Part shown: piece by piece, positions 38,554 to 48,143 of the stretch
Layout of the letters: each line of letters opens with the position of its first letter
Numbering within the stretch: position 1 is the first letter of the stretch
NCBI GenBank assembly: GCA_946612115.1
Contig: CAMOEI010000002.1
Coordinates: 103,956 to 167,955, forward strand
Origin: an uncultured Caryophanales bacterium
Lineage (GTDB): Bacteria > Bacillota_I > Bacilli_A > RFN20 > CAG-826
Direction of reading: 5' to 3'
Length of the DNA stretch: 64,000 bases
Position numbers and translations under genes: made by a program
Notes under the pieces: model-generated
What the model saw: the letters and a program-made list of their open reading frames with translations, nothing else
The model's database searches: none
Told to the model about the DNA's origin: nothing

Positions 38554-41500
38554 TGAAACGCAACGTTCTCTTATTTACCACAGCATTAGCCGCTATGTCT
38601 TTAAGCATTACTGCCTGTAATACAGGTGGTAGTTCTAAACCTAAAGGCAGATTTGCTTTCTATGTCTCTTTATTAAGTAAAAAGACAAGTTTAAGCAAAG
38701 GCGTCGCTGATAAAATTGTTATTACTGAAACCAACCCAGATTCCACAGTAAGAAATTACACTTATTCAGTTGTCACTGGTGCTCCAACTTATGTTGCAGT
38801 TGACGATGAAGGAAATATCGATCCTAAAGAAGTCACTATCGACCCAGTTGTCATCAAAGTTACTGAATCCGCTAGTAAGATTTCTCGTACTTTAACTTTG
38901 GATATTTTAAACAATTACACAAAGGCCAATGGCGGATATAACTTCTCCACAAGAACTGAAGATAAAACCACAATCATGGGTGAACTTGAAAAGTTTGCTA
39001 TGAATAACTTCTTAACAGGTATTACCTTATTTGAAAATGGTGGTTATGTTAAATATTCCAGCCGTGTTGATTTCACAAATCTTCCAAGTAGCTATATTAC
39101 AGGATACGGCTTTGGTGTTCTTGGTGAAGGCGAATTAACTGAAGATAGCCTTCCAGGCGCTGATGCAAGTGCTAACTTCCCAGATTACTTACAAACCGCT
39201 TCCTCAAGCGATCCTCTAAAGATTAACGCTTGGAACGCAACTGGTTCTCAAGTTAGTGACTTAAATAGCTATATTACATCTAGTTATTTCTCCACAAGAC
39301 TTACCAAAGATAAAAAGAACTATGAATGGTTCCCTTGCTTAGCTCAAGATACAACTAATGTTAAAGCTGTTAAGGATGGCGTTATTGTTCCAACTGAAAA
39401 GGCTGACGAACCACAACTTAGACCAGTCCCTGTTTATTCTGAAGATGAAGAAAACGAAAAAGGTCTTTATAAGAGATGGAGAATCTACCTTAAAGTAGGT
39501 AATAGCACAAACGGCTTACAATACCACTGTGTTAGTTCCTCATTATATAGTGAATTTGATGACACAGATATTAAGTTAGAAGACTATTTAACTCCATTTA
39601 AAGTTCTTCTTACTGAACCAACCGGTTTAGTCCGTGGTGCTGAACTCGCAACCGATACTACATATGGTATTAAAGGTGGTTATTCATTCTATAGAAGAAC
39701 AACCGATAAAGACAATGATATCGAATTCATCAATGACACATTCAGCAGTATGATTTCTTCTGGTGAATTAGGTCTAAAAGTCGATACCGACACAAATGGT
39801 AGCTACCTCGAATTTGAATTAATCAACCCTGTTGATGCATTCACTGCGATGTACACAATGTCCTCTAGCTTATATTCACCTCTTCCACAATCTTTCCTTG
39901 AAAAGATGGCGACTGGTGAAACTGGTAACGATAAGAACTGGATTCCAGCTACTGTTGCTTACGGTACTTTCTCAACCAAATTGTCTCATGAAGGATTTGA
40001 TGGTAGCACTGATTCTACTAGAGTTATGGCTTCACACACTCTTTGTGTTGGACCGTACTATTTAAGACAATGGGATAAAGACCAACAAATCGCTTTCATG
40101 AGAAACGATGAATGGTTTGAAAGAGACGCCGCTCACAATAATAGATACAAAATTAAAGGCGTCAGAATTAGAACCATTGAAGCTGCTCAAACTAATGATA
40201 AAGCCATCTATCAACAATTCGAGGCTGGTAACCTTGATAGTACCGGTATTCCAATGGGTATTGATAGAACTGGTGCAAAACAAACTAAAGGCGATTCAAC
40301 ATTCAAGTTGAATGTTAATTCTTGTAGCCAAGAAAGATGGAATGAATTATTCGGTAAGAATGGTACTATTAAGCACGGTCAAGATAACGAGTACACCGTT
40401 AACCCAGCTATGCACAACAACAACTTCTTACGTGGATTATTCTGGTCCATCAACAGACAAGAATTTGCTGATAAGCGTGGTGTCAACCCATCTTATAACT
40501 ATTTTGCAGATGCGTACTTAAGTGATCCTGATACAGGTAAATCCTATAACACTACAAAGGCGCACGAAGATGCCGTTACTGCATTTGGTATCGATATCAG
40601 CAAAAACGACTTTGGCTACAATCCAACAAACGCCAAAAACTATTTCAACCTTGCTATTTCTGAATTACTTGCTGAAGGCGCAATTAAAGATGGTGATACC
40701 ATTAACTTACGTATTCAATGGATGTATCCAAATGATGAAACTGAATACGGACAAGATATTGCTAACTACTTCACAGAACAATTCAACAATTGTAGCAATA
40801 GTAATTCACACAACATTAAATTAACTGTTACCCATAGTGCAGACCCAGAATGGGAACAAGTTTATAACGACCACTTAATGGTTGGTAAATTTGACCTTGG
40901 CTTTGGTGCTATTAGTGGTAACACTTTAAACCCACTCAACTTCATGGAAGTCTTAAAGAGTGATAACTCTTCAGGATTCACACTTAACTGGGGCGCTGAT
41001 ACTGGTAAACCAGATCCAGTTAACCCAGTCGTCTATGATGGAAAAGAATGGACATATGATTCCTTATGGGCCGCTGCGGACCACGGCGTTATTACTAATG
41101 CTAACGCGGAAGATGTCGATCCAATTCAAAAGGCTTATGTTGATACTATTACTACTTTAGATGGTCATACTATCACTTCCGACTTAAGATCCGGCGGAAT
41201 TATCTATATCCCAGTTGACTTCGTTTGGATTCCTGATGATTCTGTTTCATTTGATATTTCTAAAGTTCAACTTTACCTTGCTGGTGCTGAACCATTTGTT
41301 GTTAAGTCTACAGACTATGAAGTCATTAAAGAAACAGTTACAGTTGAAGGAGTAACTAAAGAAGTTATTACTGGTATTAAAATTACTATTTCCGCTGCAG
41401 ATGGTGCCAAAATCAATAATGACATCTTCACTGGAATGAAGCTTCAAAAGAAGATTGATGACCTTGATCCAACAGATCCAGATTACCAAAGTAAGAAGGA

Positions 41501-41645
41501 AGCCTTAGAGCGTCCATTTACAAGAGGTAATTACAATGTCTTCTGGAACGTTGAAATCAATTATATAGTTACTATTAAACAATCCTTACCAATTGAGCAA
41601 ACCTACTACGTCTTTGCTAATAAAGACGAGGCGGAGAAGAAATAA
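38553..41645 (+). CDS. oppA: Oligopeptide ABC transporter substrate-binding lipoprotein, very large (1030 aa), OppA-like
   Basis: Lipobox (LSITAC); SBP_bac_5-like RGLFWSINRQEFAD, VGPYYLRQWDKDQQIAFMRNDEWF; next to oppBCDF. Confidence 0.85.
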   Translation: MKRNVLLFTTALAAMSLSITACNTGGSSKPKGRFAFYVSLLSKKTSLSKGVADKIVITETNPDSTVRNYTYSVVTGAPTYVAVDDEGNIDPKEVTIDPVVIKVTESASKISRTLTLDILNNYTKANGGYNFSTRTEDKTTIMGELEKFAMNNFLTGITLFENGGYVKYSSRVDFTNLPSSYITGYGFGVLGEGELTEDSLPGADASANFPDYLQTASSSDPLKINAWNATGSQVSDLNSYITSSYFSTRLTKDKKNYEWFPCLAQDTTNVKAVKDGVIVPTEKADEPQLRPVPVYSEDEENEKGLYKRWRIYLKVGNSTNGLQYHCVSSSLYSEFDDTDIKLEDYLTPFKVLLTEPTGLVRGAELATDTTYGIKGGYSFYRRTTDKDNDIEFINDTFSSMISSGELGLKVDTDTNGSYLEFELINPVDAFTAMYTMSSSLYSPLPQSFLEKMATGETGNDKNWIPATVAYGTFSTKLSHEGFDGSTDSTRVMASHTLCVGPYYLRQWDKDQQIAFMRNDEWFERDAAHNNRYKIKGVRIRTIEAAQTNDKAIYQQFEAGNLDSTGIPMGIDRTGAKQTKGDSTFKLNVNSCSQERWNELFGKNGTIKHGQDNEYTVNPAMHNNNFLRGLFWSINRQEFADKRGVNPSYNYFADAYLSDPDTGKSYNTTKAHEDAVTAFGIDISKNDFGYNPTNAKNYFNLAISELLAEGAIKDGDTINLRIQWMYPNDETEYGQDIANYFTEQFNNCSNSNSHNIKLTVTHSADPEWEQVYNDHLMVGKFDLGFGAISGNTLNPLNFMEVLKSDNSSGFTLNWGADTGKPDPVNPVVYDGKEWTYDSLWAAADHGVITNANAEDVDPIQKAYVDTITTLDGHTITSDLRSGGIIYIPVDFVWIPDDSVSFDISKVQLYLAGAEPFVVKSTDYEVIKETVTVEGVTKEVITGIKITISAADGAKINNDIFTGMKLQKKIDDLDPTDPDYQSKKEALERPFTRGNYNVFWNVEINYIVTIKQSLPIEQTYYVFANKDEAEKK

Positions 41646-41665
41646 GAGATAAGGAGGAATTGACG

Positions 41666-42880
41666 ATGAAAAAATCAATTATTTCCTTAGTCGGATTAAC
41701 CGCTCTACTTTCTTTAACTGGTTGTACAACTGGTAATGCGTCTTCTAAAGTGAAGGTTGCACCTACTAGTTTCCGATTAACTACTGAAGCGTGTTCTTTA
41801 ATCGTAGGACAAGAATACGAAATTAAAACAGGTCGTATTACTCCATTTGAGGCTTATGACGCTGATTTCACCTTTACTTCTAGCGATGCATCTGTTGCTA
41901 AAGTTTCAAAGAAAGGTGTTGTTACAGGCGTTGGTGCTGGAGACTGCGTTATCACTGTAGCTTCTAAACTTAATCCAGAGCTCAAACGTGAACTCCCAGT
42001 TTATGTCTTAGGCAAAATTAGTTCCTCTAACGCTAAAACACGTGCTAGTGAATTAAAGGAATCTCAAGTAACTAATCACGCAGAAGCTCAAAAACTTATT
42101 TGTAATCAATATGTTGTTATAAACAAAACCGCCAATGGCGAAGATTACAAATACGAAGATTTCTCTCAAAATTATCTTGCTGATCAAACAGAAGGCGTCT
42201 TCAATATTGACCTCTATTCTGAAGAAAAAAATACTCATGGCGGAAGTAGATTCTTCTCTAACTTTGGATACTACTTCTTAACTAATGCTGGTTATGATAG
42301 TTGGATCTATAAGTATGATGGAGATGACACCCGCAATAAGTTCTATCTCAGAACAGAAGACTTCATCGATAAAGGCTATTCCAGATTTGGTGTTGTCGAA
42401 CTCATGCTTGATTCCTTCTTCTCGTCAGGAAGAAAAATTATTACCAACCAACTTGCGAATGCTTTAGAACAAGACCTTCTCGATGATATCACCGGTGAAG
42501 GAGACGAAAGCGCTAGTTCGTTCTCGTTTGGTAGTAAGAGCTCTGTTAATATTCAAGCTGCTGGATTTAATCCATCTACTCGTGACTTCATCGTTAAGAC
42601 AGGTAGTAGTGGAACATATTCAATCGCCGCAGATCAAGAGAGCAGTTGGGGGATTCCAGCCGGAACATCATTTACTTATAAAGAGCAAATTGTTACCCAT
42701 TGGAGAGGTGATTACGTCAGAGACGAAGATATCTACATTCGTATGGCATATACACTCAATAAAGTCAAATATGTCGAAGAAGAATTCATAACCTATTCAA
42801 TTCGCGTTAATGATGATGTCTCTTACAGCAAACCAAATCCAACAGACTATGAAAGAGTCTGGGATTTATCCGACTTATAA
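41666..42880 (+). CDS. Lipoprotein with N-terminal BIG2 Ig-like domain
   Basis: Lipobox (LSLTGC); FTFTSSDASVAKVSKKGVVTGVGAGDCVITVAS; SD AAGGAGG; ATG at 41666. Confidence 0.75.
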   Translation: MKKSIISLVGLTALLSLTGCTTGNASSKVKVAPTSFRLTTEACSLIVGQEYEIKTGRITPFEAYDADFTFTSSDASVAKVSKKGVVTGVGAGDCVITVASKLNPELKRELPVYVLGKISSSNAKTRASELKESQVTNHAEAQKLICNQYVVINKTANGEDYKYEDFSQNYLADQTEGVFNIDLYSEEKNTHGGSRFFSNFGYYFLTNAGYDSWIYKYDGDDTRNKFYLRTEDFIDKGYSRFGVVELMLDSFFSSGRKIITNQLANALEQDLLDDITGEGDESASSFSFGSKSSVNIQAAGFNPSTRDFIVKTGSSGTYSIAADQESSWGIPAGTSFTYKEQIVTHWRGDYVRDEDIYIRMAYTLNKVKYVEEEFITYSIRVNDDVSYSKPNPTDYERVWDLSDL

Positions 42881-42981
42881 TATACGGAATAAATATTGAA
42901 AAAATTGAGGTTTTGTCTGATAATTGCGCAAATTTGCAATTAAATTGGCAAATCAATACTTCAATTTAAATTCAAATAATT

Positions 42982-43006
42982 AGAGGTACTTAAGTGCCTC
43001 TTTTTA
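42982..43006 (+). terminator. Terminator after the BIG2 lipoprotein
   Basis: AGAGGTACTTAAGTGCCTCTTTTT. Confidence 0.75.
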
Positions 43007-43062
43007 TTGCCTATACATTACCCTACATAATTAATAAATAAATACATTTAGTAGAAGTGATG

Positions 43063-43082
43063 TTCCTTAAAAAATTAAGGAA
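43063..43082. promoter_or_regulatory. Perfect inverted repeat upstream of oppB (candidate operator)
   Basis: TTCCTTAA-aaaa-TTAAGGAA. Confidence 0.35.
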
Positions 43083-43160
43083 TGTTTGCTCTAAAATGCT
43101 TATTAATATATAATTGAGTAACAATTTGTTAAATAACAAATCGGGAAAGGAAGAAGGAAA

Positions 43161-44201
43161 ATGTTAAAGTATTCAATCAAAAGAATTATCCTCGCATTGA
43201 TTACTGCTTTTATCATTTTGTCTTTGACGTTCATTTTAGTTAAGTCTCTTGGTATTAAAGACACGACCTTCGGCGCGAAAGAAAACGTAAAACACGCCTT
43301 CTATATTGAACAATTGAATTTGGGTTATGTCGTTGTTTTTAATAAGCCAATGAGTGGCTATGGTAAGCTCTTAGCGGAGTTCCATTCTTTCGGCCAAGAT
43401 GAATACTATTATGCTAGACCAATCTTAGAACAATACGGCAATTGGCTCGCTAACGTCTTTACAAAATGGGACTGGGGTACCTCAATTGCTATTGAACCGG
43501 AGGCGCGGGCTATAGATATTATCGCCTGGAGATTACCGACATCAATGATATTAAATGTTATCTCTGTAGTTATTTCTGTTCCACTTGGTATTGGACTAGG
43601 CATTTTAGCTGGTTTAAAAAAGAACACTTGGATTGACCACCTTATTTCCACATTAGTTATGATCTTTATCTCAATTCCTTCCTTCGTTGTTATTTCATTT
43701 TTAATGTATGCATTCTGTTTCCAAAACAATTGGCTTCCAACTTTATGGCCAACTCCTGGCGCAGATACAAAAACAAAGGTGTTAGCATTCATCATCCCTG
43801 TAATTTCCTTATCTTTCGGTAGCGTTTGTGGTTATACACGTTTTGTTAGAGCGGAATTATGTGAAGTTATGTCTTCTGAATACTTGTTATTAGCAAGAAC
43901 AAAGGGCTTGACTAAAAATCAAGCGATTACTAGACACGCTTTAAAGAATGCTTTCGTTCCTATTCTTCCTAGTATTTTAGCGGAATTCATTGGAATCTTT
44001 GGAGGTTCAATGATTCTCGAACAATTATATGGTATTCCAGGTATTGGAAAACTTTACGTTACCGCAATTAACACAAAAGACTATAACGTCCTTATGGTGG
44101 ATATGGCTATATTTACCACCGTCGGCTTATTAGCAGGCATTGTCTTAGACTTGTCCTATGGTTTCATTGATCCTCGTATCAGAATGGGAGAGAAGAAATA
44201 G
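43161..44201 (+). CDS. oppB: Oligopeptide ABC transporter permease OppB
   Basis: RLPTSMILNVISVVISVPLGIGLGILAG; ARTKGLTKNQAITRHALKNAFVPILPS (EAA-like loop). Confidence 0.9.
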   Translation: MLKYSIKRIILALITAFIILSLTFILVKSLGIKDTTFGAKENVKHAFYIEQLNLGYVVVFNKPMSGYGKLLAEFHSFGQDEYYYARPILEQYGNWLANVFTKWDWGTSIAIEPEARAIDIIAWRLPTSMILNVISVVISVPLGIGLGILAGLKKNTWIDHLISTLVMIFISIPSFVVISFLMYAFCFQNNWLPTLWPTPGADTKTKVLAFIIPVISLSFGSVCGYTRFVRAELCEVMSSEYLLLARTKGLTKNQAITRHALKNAFVPILPSILAEFIGIFGGSMILEQLYGIPGIGKLYVTAINTKDYNVLMVDMAIFTTVGLLAGIVLDLSYGFIDPRIRMGEKK

Positions 44202-44203
44202 TT

Positions 44204-46363
44204 ATGGCTAAGAAAGTTAAAAATAACGATTTCGATTTAGTAAATCTTCCTCTTGAAGCACAAGATCCATCTATTAGCCAAGATGATTTCGTCCTTCAAC
44301 AAGCTGATAAGGAAATTCATGAACAGAAATTCCAAACTAAGCCAACAACATTCTTGAAAGACTCGCTTAGAAGATTCTCTAAGAATAAGTCCTCGGTTGT
44401 TGCGGCGTATATTTTAGGAATCCTTGTTTTATTATCAATTTTTGTTCCAATTTTTGACAGAAATGATGTTAGTCAAGCTCAAAACCCAGCATTCGTCAAT
44501 TTACAACCAAAGTTATTTGATAATGCGAACGGTTTCTGGGATGGAACAGTAAAAGTTGAAGATACTGCAGTTGATGTTTCTAATCCAGATGATCCATCAA
44601 CTTGGTTACCAGATCCAGCCTTGTATAAACCTAGTGGTATCACCAATATCAAATACAAAGGTGAGCATTACACAAATGTTCCTGACCAATATGGTAAAGG
44701 TGGTTACTTGCAAGTAGCTTATTACGGTAGCACCGCAGAAGAAGGCTACGCGATATCTGTTAATCCAAAAGAATCTTCTAATCCATTTACATTAGATTTA
44801 TCTAGTTCTAATTTGACTGTTACCTCATTTGTAGTAGTGGATGAAGCAGGATTAAGAGAGATTGAAGGAGATAATACTTTAGCCGCTCCTAGTAATTACA
44901 CTCTTGGTCTTACAAGTTTAGAATTTGTCTTCTTAAAGGAAGGGGACCTTGAAGAAACTGTCGTTGAATTAATCGAACCAGCTTTAACTCAAAACATTAC
45001 TCCAAGCGAACCTGTTGATATTTCTTCTACTATCAAAGATGTCGCGGGACAAGATAAGTTTGATAATTTCTATTTTAGAATTACTGTCACCGCTCCTGAT
45101 GAACAACATAAACACTCCAATGTTGATGCTTTAGTAAAATCTTTAGTCATCACCACTGATAGTACAGACGAAAGCGTTAGAGAATATTTCTCATTAAGCA
45201 AAGGTAAACTTGGAGAAATTGGCATGTCATTCACAAACGCAATGGATGCTGCAAGTAGACTTCCAGAAGTTGGTACTGGTGCCAATACTAAGACTAACTT
45301 TGGATTCTGGGGCATTGAAAATGCCGAAAAACATTTTGTTGGCGTTTACCTTGGTAAAGCAACATTTGCATCCTTTACTTATGACACATATAAAGCAACC
45401 TTAGGTGAAAGAACGATGACTTTATATAGCGATAAATTCGAGGAATATCGTGATTTAGGTTATTGTGACTTTGACTTTGTTATTGCTAAAGAAGGTGGAG
45501 TAGCGAAGATTATTGTTTCTGAATCAACTCCATTTACTATTCTTGATGAAAATAAATGTCCAGTCACATCAACATTTGAATTCTCTGATGTTGAGGTTTA
45601 TCAAATCGCTGTCGGAGGAGAATACTCTTGGAGCGTTGATGTTGATGTCGTTTACTACAAATATTTAGGCTATGAAACAATGCCTAAGTTCTTAATGGGC
45701 ACTGATAAAAACGGAAGAGACATGTTCAAATATGTCTTTGAAGGATTAAGAAACTCCTTATTACTTGGTGTTATTACCTTCGCAGTCTGTTTCTTATTTG
45801 GTTTACTTTGGGGCGCGGTTAGCGGATATTTTGGTGGCGCGGTTGACTTAGTCATGGAACGTGTTACTGATATTCTTAGCGGAGTCCCATGGATTGTCGT
45901 TATGACTTTAGTCATATTAAAAGCAGGTAGCTCATTTGGAACATTTGTTCTTGCCTTATGTTTAACTGGTTGGATTGGCACTGCTAGTACAACTAGAACT
46001 CAATTCTATAGATTTAGAGGTAGAGAATATGTTCTCGCTTCACGTACATTAGGCGCTAGCGATGCTAGATTAATCGCCAAACACATCCTTCCTAACGCGA
46101 TGGGAACGATTGTCACTGGAGCGGTCTTAATGATCCCGAGCGTCATCTTCTCTGAAGCGACCATTTCCTATTTAGGATTAGGATTTAAAAACTTATCATC
46201 ATTAGGTGTTATCTTATCTAATAACCAAGCTGAGTTAACATCTCACCCATATCAATTGATATTCCCATCAGTGGTCATTGCTTTAATCATGATTTCCTTT
46301 AACTTATTTGGAAACGGATTACGTGATGCGATTAACCCAAGTTTGAAAGGAGAAGAAGAATAA
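44204..46363 (+). CDS. oppC: Oligopeptide ABC transporter permease OppC with ~400-aa extracytoplasmic insertion
   Basis: N-terminal TM, C-terminal OppC core (FLMGTDKNGRDMFKYVFEGLRNSLLLG...ASRTLGASDARLIAKHILPNAMGTIVTG); large non-TM segment between. Confidence 0.88.
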   Translation: MAKKVKNNDFDLVNLPLEAQDPSISQDDFVLQQADKEIHEQKFQTKPTTFLKDSLRRFSKNKSSVVAAYILGILVLLSIFVPIFDRNDVSQAQNPAFVNLQPKLFDNANGFWDGTVKVEDTAVDVSNPDDPSTWLPDPALYKPSGITNIKYKGEHYTNVPDQYGKGGYLQVAYYGSTAEEGYAISVNPKESSNPFTLDLSSSNLTVTSFVVVDEAGLREIEGDNTLAAPSNYTLGLTSLEFVFLKEGDLEETVVELIEPALTQNITPSEPVDISSTIKDVAGQDKFDNFYFRITVTAPDEQHKHSNVDALVKSLVITTDSTDESVREYFSLSKGKLGEIGMSFTNAMDAASRLPEVGTGANTKTNFGFWGIENAEKHFVGVYLGKATFASFTYDTYKATLGERTMTLYSDKFEEYRDLGYCDFDFVIAKEGGVAKIIVSESTPFTILDENKCPVTSTFEFSDVEVYQIAVGGEYSWSVDVDVVYYKYLGYETMPKFLMGTDKNGRDMFKYVFEGLRNSLLLGVITFAVCFLFGLLWGAVSGYFGGAVDLVMERVTDILSGVPWIVVMTLVILKAGSSFGTFVLALCLTGWIGTASTTRTQFYRFRGREYVLASRTLGASDARLIAKHILPNAMGTIVTGAVLMIPSVIFSEATISYLGLGFKNLSSLGVILSNNQAELTSHPYQLIFPSVVIALIMISFNLFGNGLRDAINPSLKGEEE

Positions 46364-48141
46364 TGGAAGAAAATAAACAAGTTGTCTTATCCGTTAAAGA
46401 CTTAAAGATTAACTTCTCCACAGACCATGGTTATGTCCAAGCTGTTAGAGGTGTTTCCTTTGATTTATATAAAGGCGAAACACTTTGTATCGTTGGAGAA
46501 AGTGGATCAGGTAAATCTGTTACCTCAAAAGCTATCATGGGTATTTTAGCCGCGAACGGAAGAATCATGAACGGCTCTATTATGTATGAAGGAGAAGACC
46601 TCACAAAAGTTAGCGAAGATGAATTCCACCGCATTAGAGGTCATAAGATTGGAATGATTTTCCAAGATCCTTTATCATCTTTAAACCCAATTGTTCGTAT
46701 TGGTAAGCAAATTACAGAAGCGATGCTCATCAATAATTCAAGATTAAAGAAGAAATATGATGATTTAGTCGCTAAAGAATTAGTGGCCTATAAGAACGCT
46801 CAAACAAAATATAAAACAGCCTTAAATTCTTCTAAAGAAAGAATTAGATTCTTAAAGGCTGAAAAGAAAAAAGAAGATTCAAAACTTAAAAACGAACCAT
46901 CAATGACTAAAGATGGCAAGATTTATACTTTAAAACTCGAATTGGACGGTAAGATTTTATTAGCCAAAGAAAACTATAAGGCCGCAAAAGCCAGTTTAGT
47001 GAGAGAAAAAGATTCTGTTGGAGCAGAAGAAAAAGAAAAGCTTCAAGAGATCGATTATCGTATTAAAGAACTAACAAGTGCTTTAAATGATGAGATTAAT
47101 GGTTATAAACAAGACTATAAAGCTTCCGCTAATTTAGTCTATCAAGAATATAAAGAAGCTAAAGCTGGCTTAAAAGCTAAACGCTCTGTTGCTAAAGCAG
47201 AATTTGATGCTCAAATTAACGAAGCAAAAAATGATTCTACAAACTCTAGAAAATCACTTAAAGAAACATATGTTCCTTTAATTAAAGACACTAAGGCTGC
47301 TTATTTAGAAAGAAGTAAGGAAGCTCATAAAGAAGTTAGAGAATACGCTAAAGGATTAAAGGCTGAGCATTTATCTAAAGTGGATGTCATTAAGCAAACA
47401 ACTGAAAAAGATAAGCTTAAAGACGCTCTTAAAAAAGAAAATGGACGCTATGTTTCTTCTATTAAGATTACTAAATCAGAAGCTAAAGCTAGAGCCTTAA
47501 AGATTATGGAAGAAGTTGGTATCTCTAATCCAGAAAAGAGATTTAAACAATATCCATTTGAATTCTCTGGTGGTATGAGACAACGTATCGTTATCGCTAT
47601 TGCCTTAACTGCCAATCCAGACATTCTCATTTGTGATGAACCAACAACTGCCTTAGACGTTACTATTCAGGCTCAAATTCTCGAATTAATCAATAGATTA
47701 AAAGCAGAAAGAAACATCTCTGTTATCTTTATTACACACGACCTTGGTGTCGTTGCTAATATGGCCGACCGTGTCGCTGTTATGTATGCTGGTAAGATTG
47801 TTGAATATGGTACAGAAGAAGAAATCTTCTATGACCCACGTCACCCATATACCTGGGCGTTATTATCTTCAATCCCAGATATCAACTCTAAAGAAAAACT
47901 TGAAGCTATTCCAGGCACCCCACCAAATATGATTTACCCACCAAAAGGTGACGCCTTTGCTTTAAGAAGTAAATACGCGATGGCAATCGACTTTAAAAAA
48001 GAGCCACCTCTATTTAAAGTTAGTGACACTCACTACGCTGCTACTTGGTTACTTGATCCAAGAGCGCCAAAAGTGGAAGTGCCAAAAATTGTTAGAACTC
48101 GTATTGAAAACTCCTTAAAAGCTGCGAAAGGAGGTAAATAA
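46363..48141 (+). CDS. oppD: Oligopeptide ABC transporter ATPase OppD with ~245-aa charged helical insertion
   Basis: GESGSGKSVTSKAI, MIFQDPLSSLNP, FSGGMRQRIVIAIAL, LICDEPTTALDVTIQAQ; insertion between Q-loop and signature motif. Confidence 0.92.
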   Translation: MEENKQVVLSVKDLKINFSTDHGYVQAVRGVSFDLYKGETLCIVGESGSGKSVTSKAIMGILAANGRIMNGSIMYEGEDLTKVSEDEFHRIRGHKIGMIFQDPLSSLNPIVRIGKQITEAMLINNSRLKKKYDDLVAKELVAYKNAQTKYKTALNSSKERIRFLKAEKKKEDSKLKNEPSMTKDGKIYTLKLELDGKILLAKENYKAAKASLVREKDSVGAEEKEKLQEIDYRIKELTSALNDEINGYKQDYKASANLVYQEYKEAKAGLKAKRSVAKAEFDAQINEAKNDSTNSRKSLKETYVPLIKDTKAAYLERSKEAHKEVREYAKGLKAEHLSKVDVIKQTTEKDKLKDALKKENGRYVSSIKITKSEAKARALKIMEEVGISNPEKRFKQYPFEFSGGMRQRIVIAIALTANPDILICDEPTTALDVTIQAQILELINRLKAERNISVIFITHDLGVVANMADRVAVMYAGKIVEYGTEEEIFYDPRHPYTWALLSSIPDINSKEKLEAIPGTPPNMIYPPKGDAFALRSKYAMAIDFKKEPPLFKVSDTHYAATWLLDPRAPKVEVPKIVRTRIENSLKAAKGGK

Positions 48142-48143
48142 TT

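Noticed and set aside
43409-43795. 128-aa minus-strand ORF within oppB
   Set aside because: Antisense shadow of a conserved permease gene.
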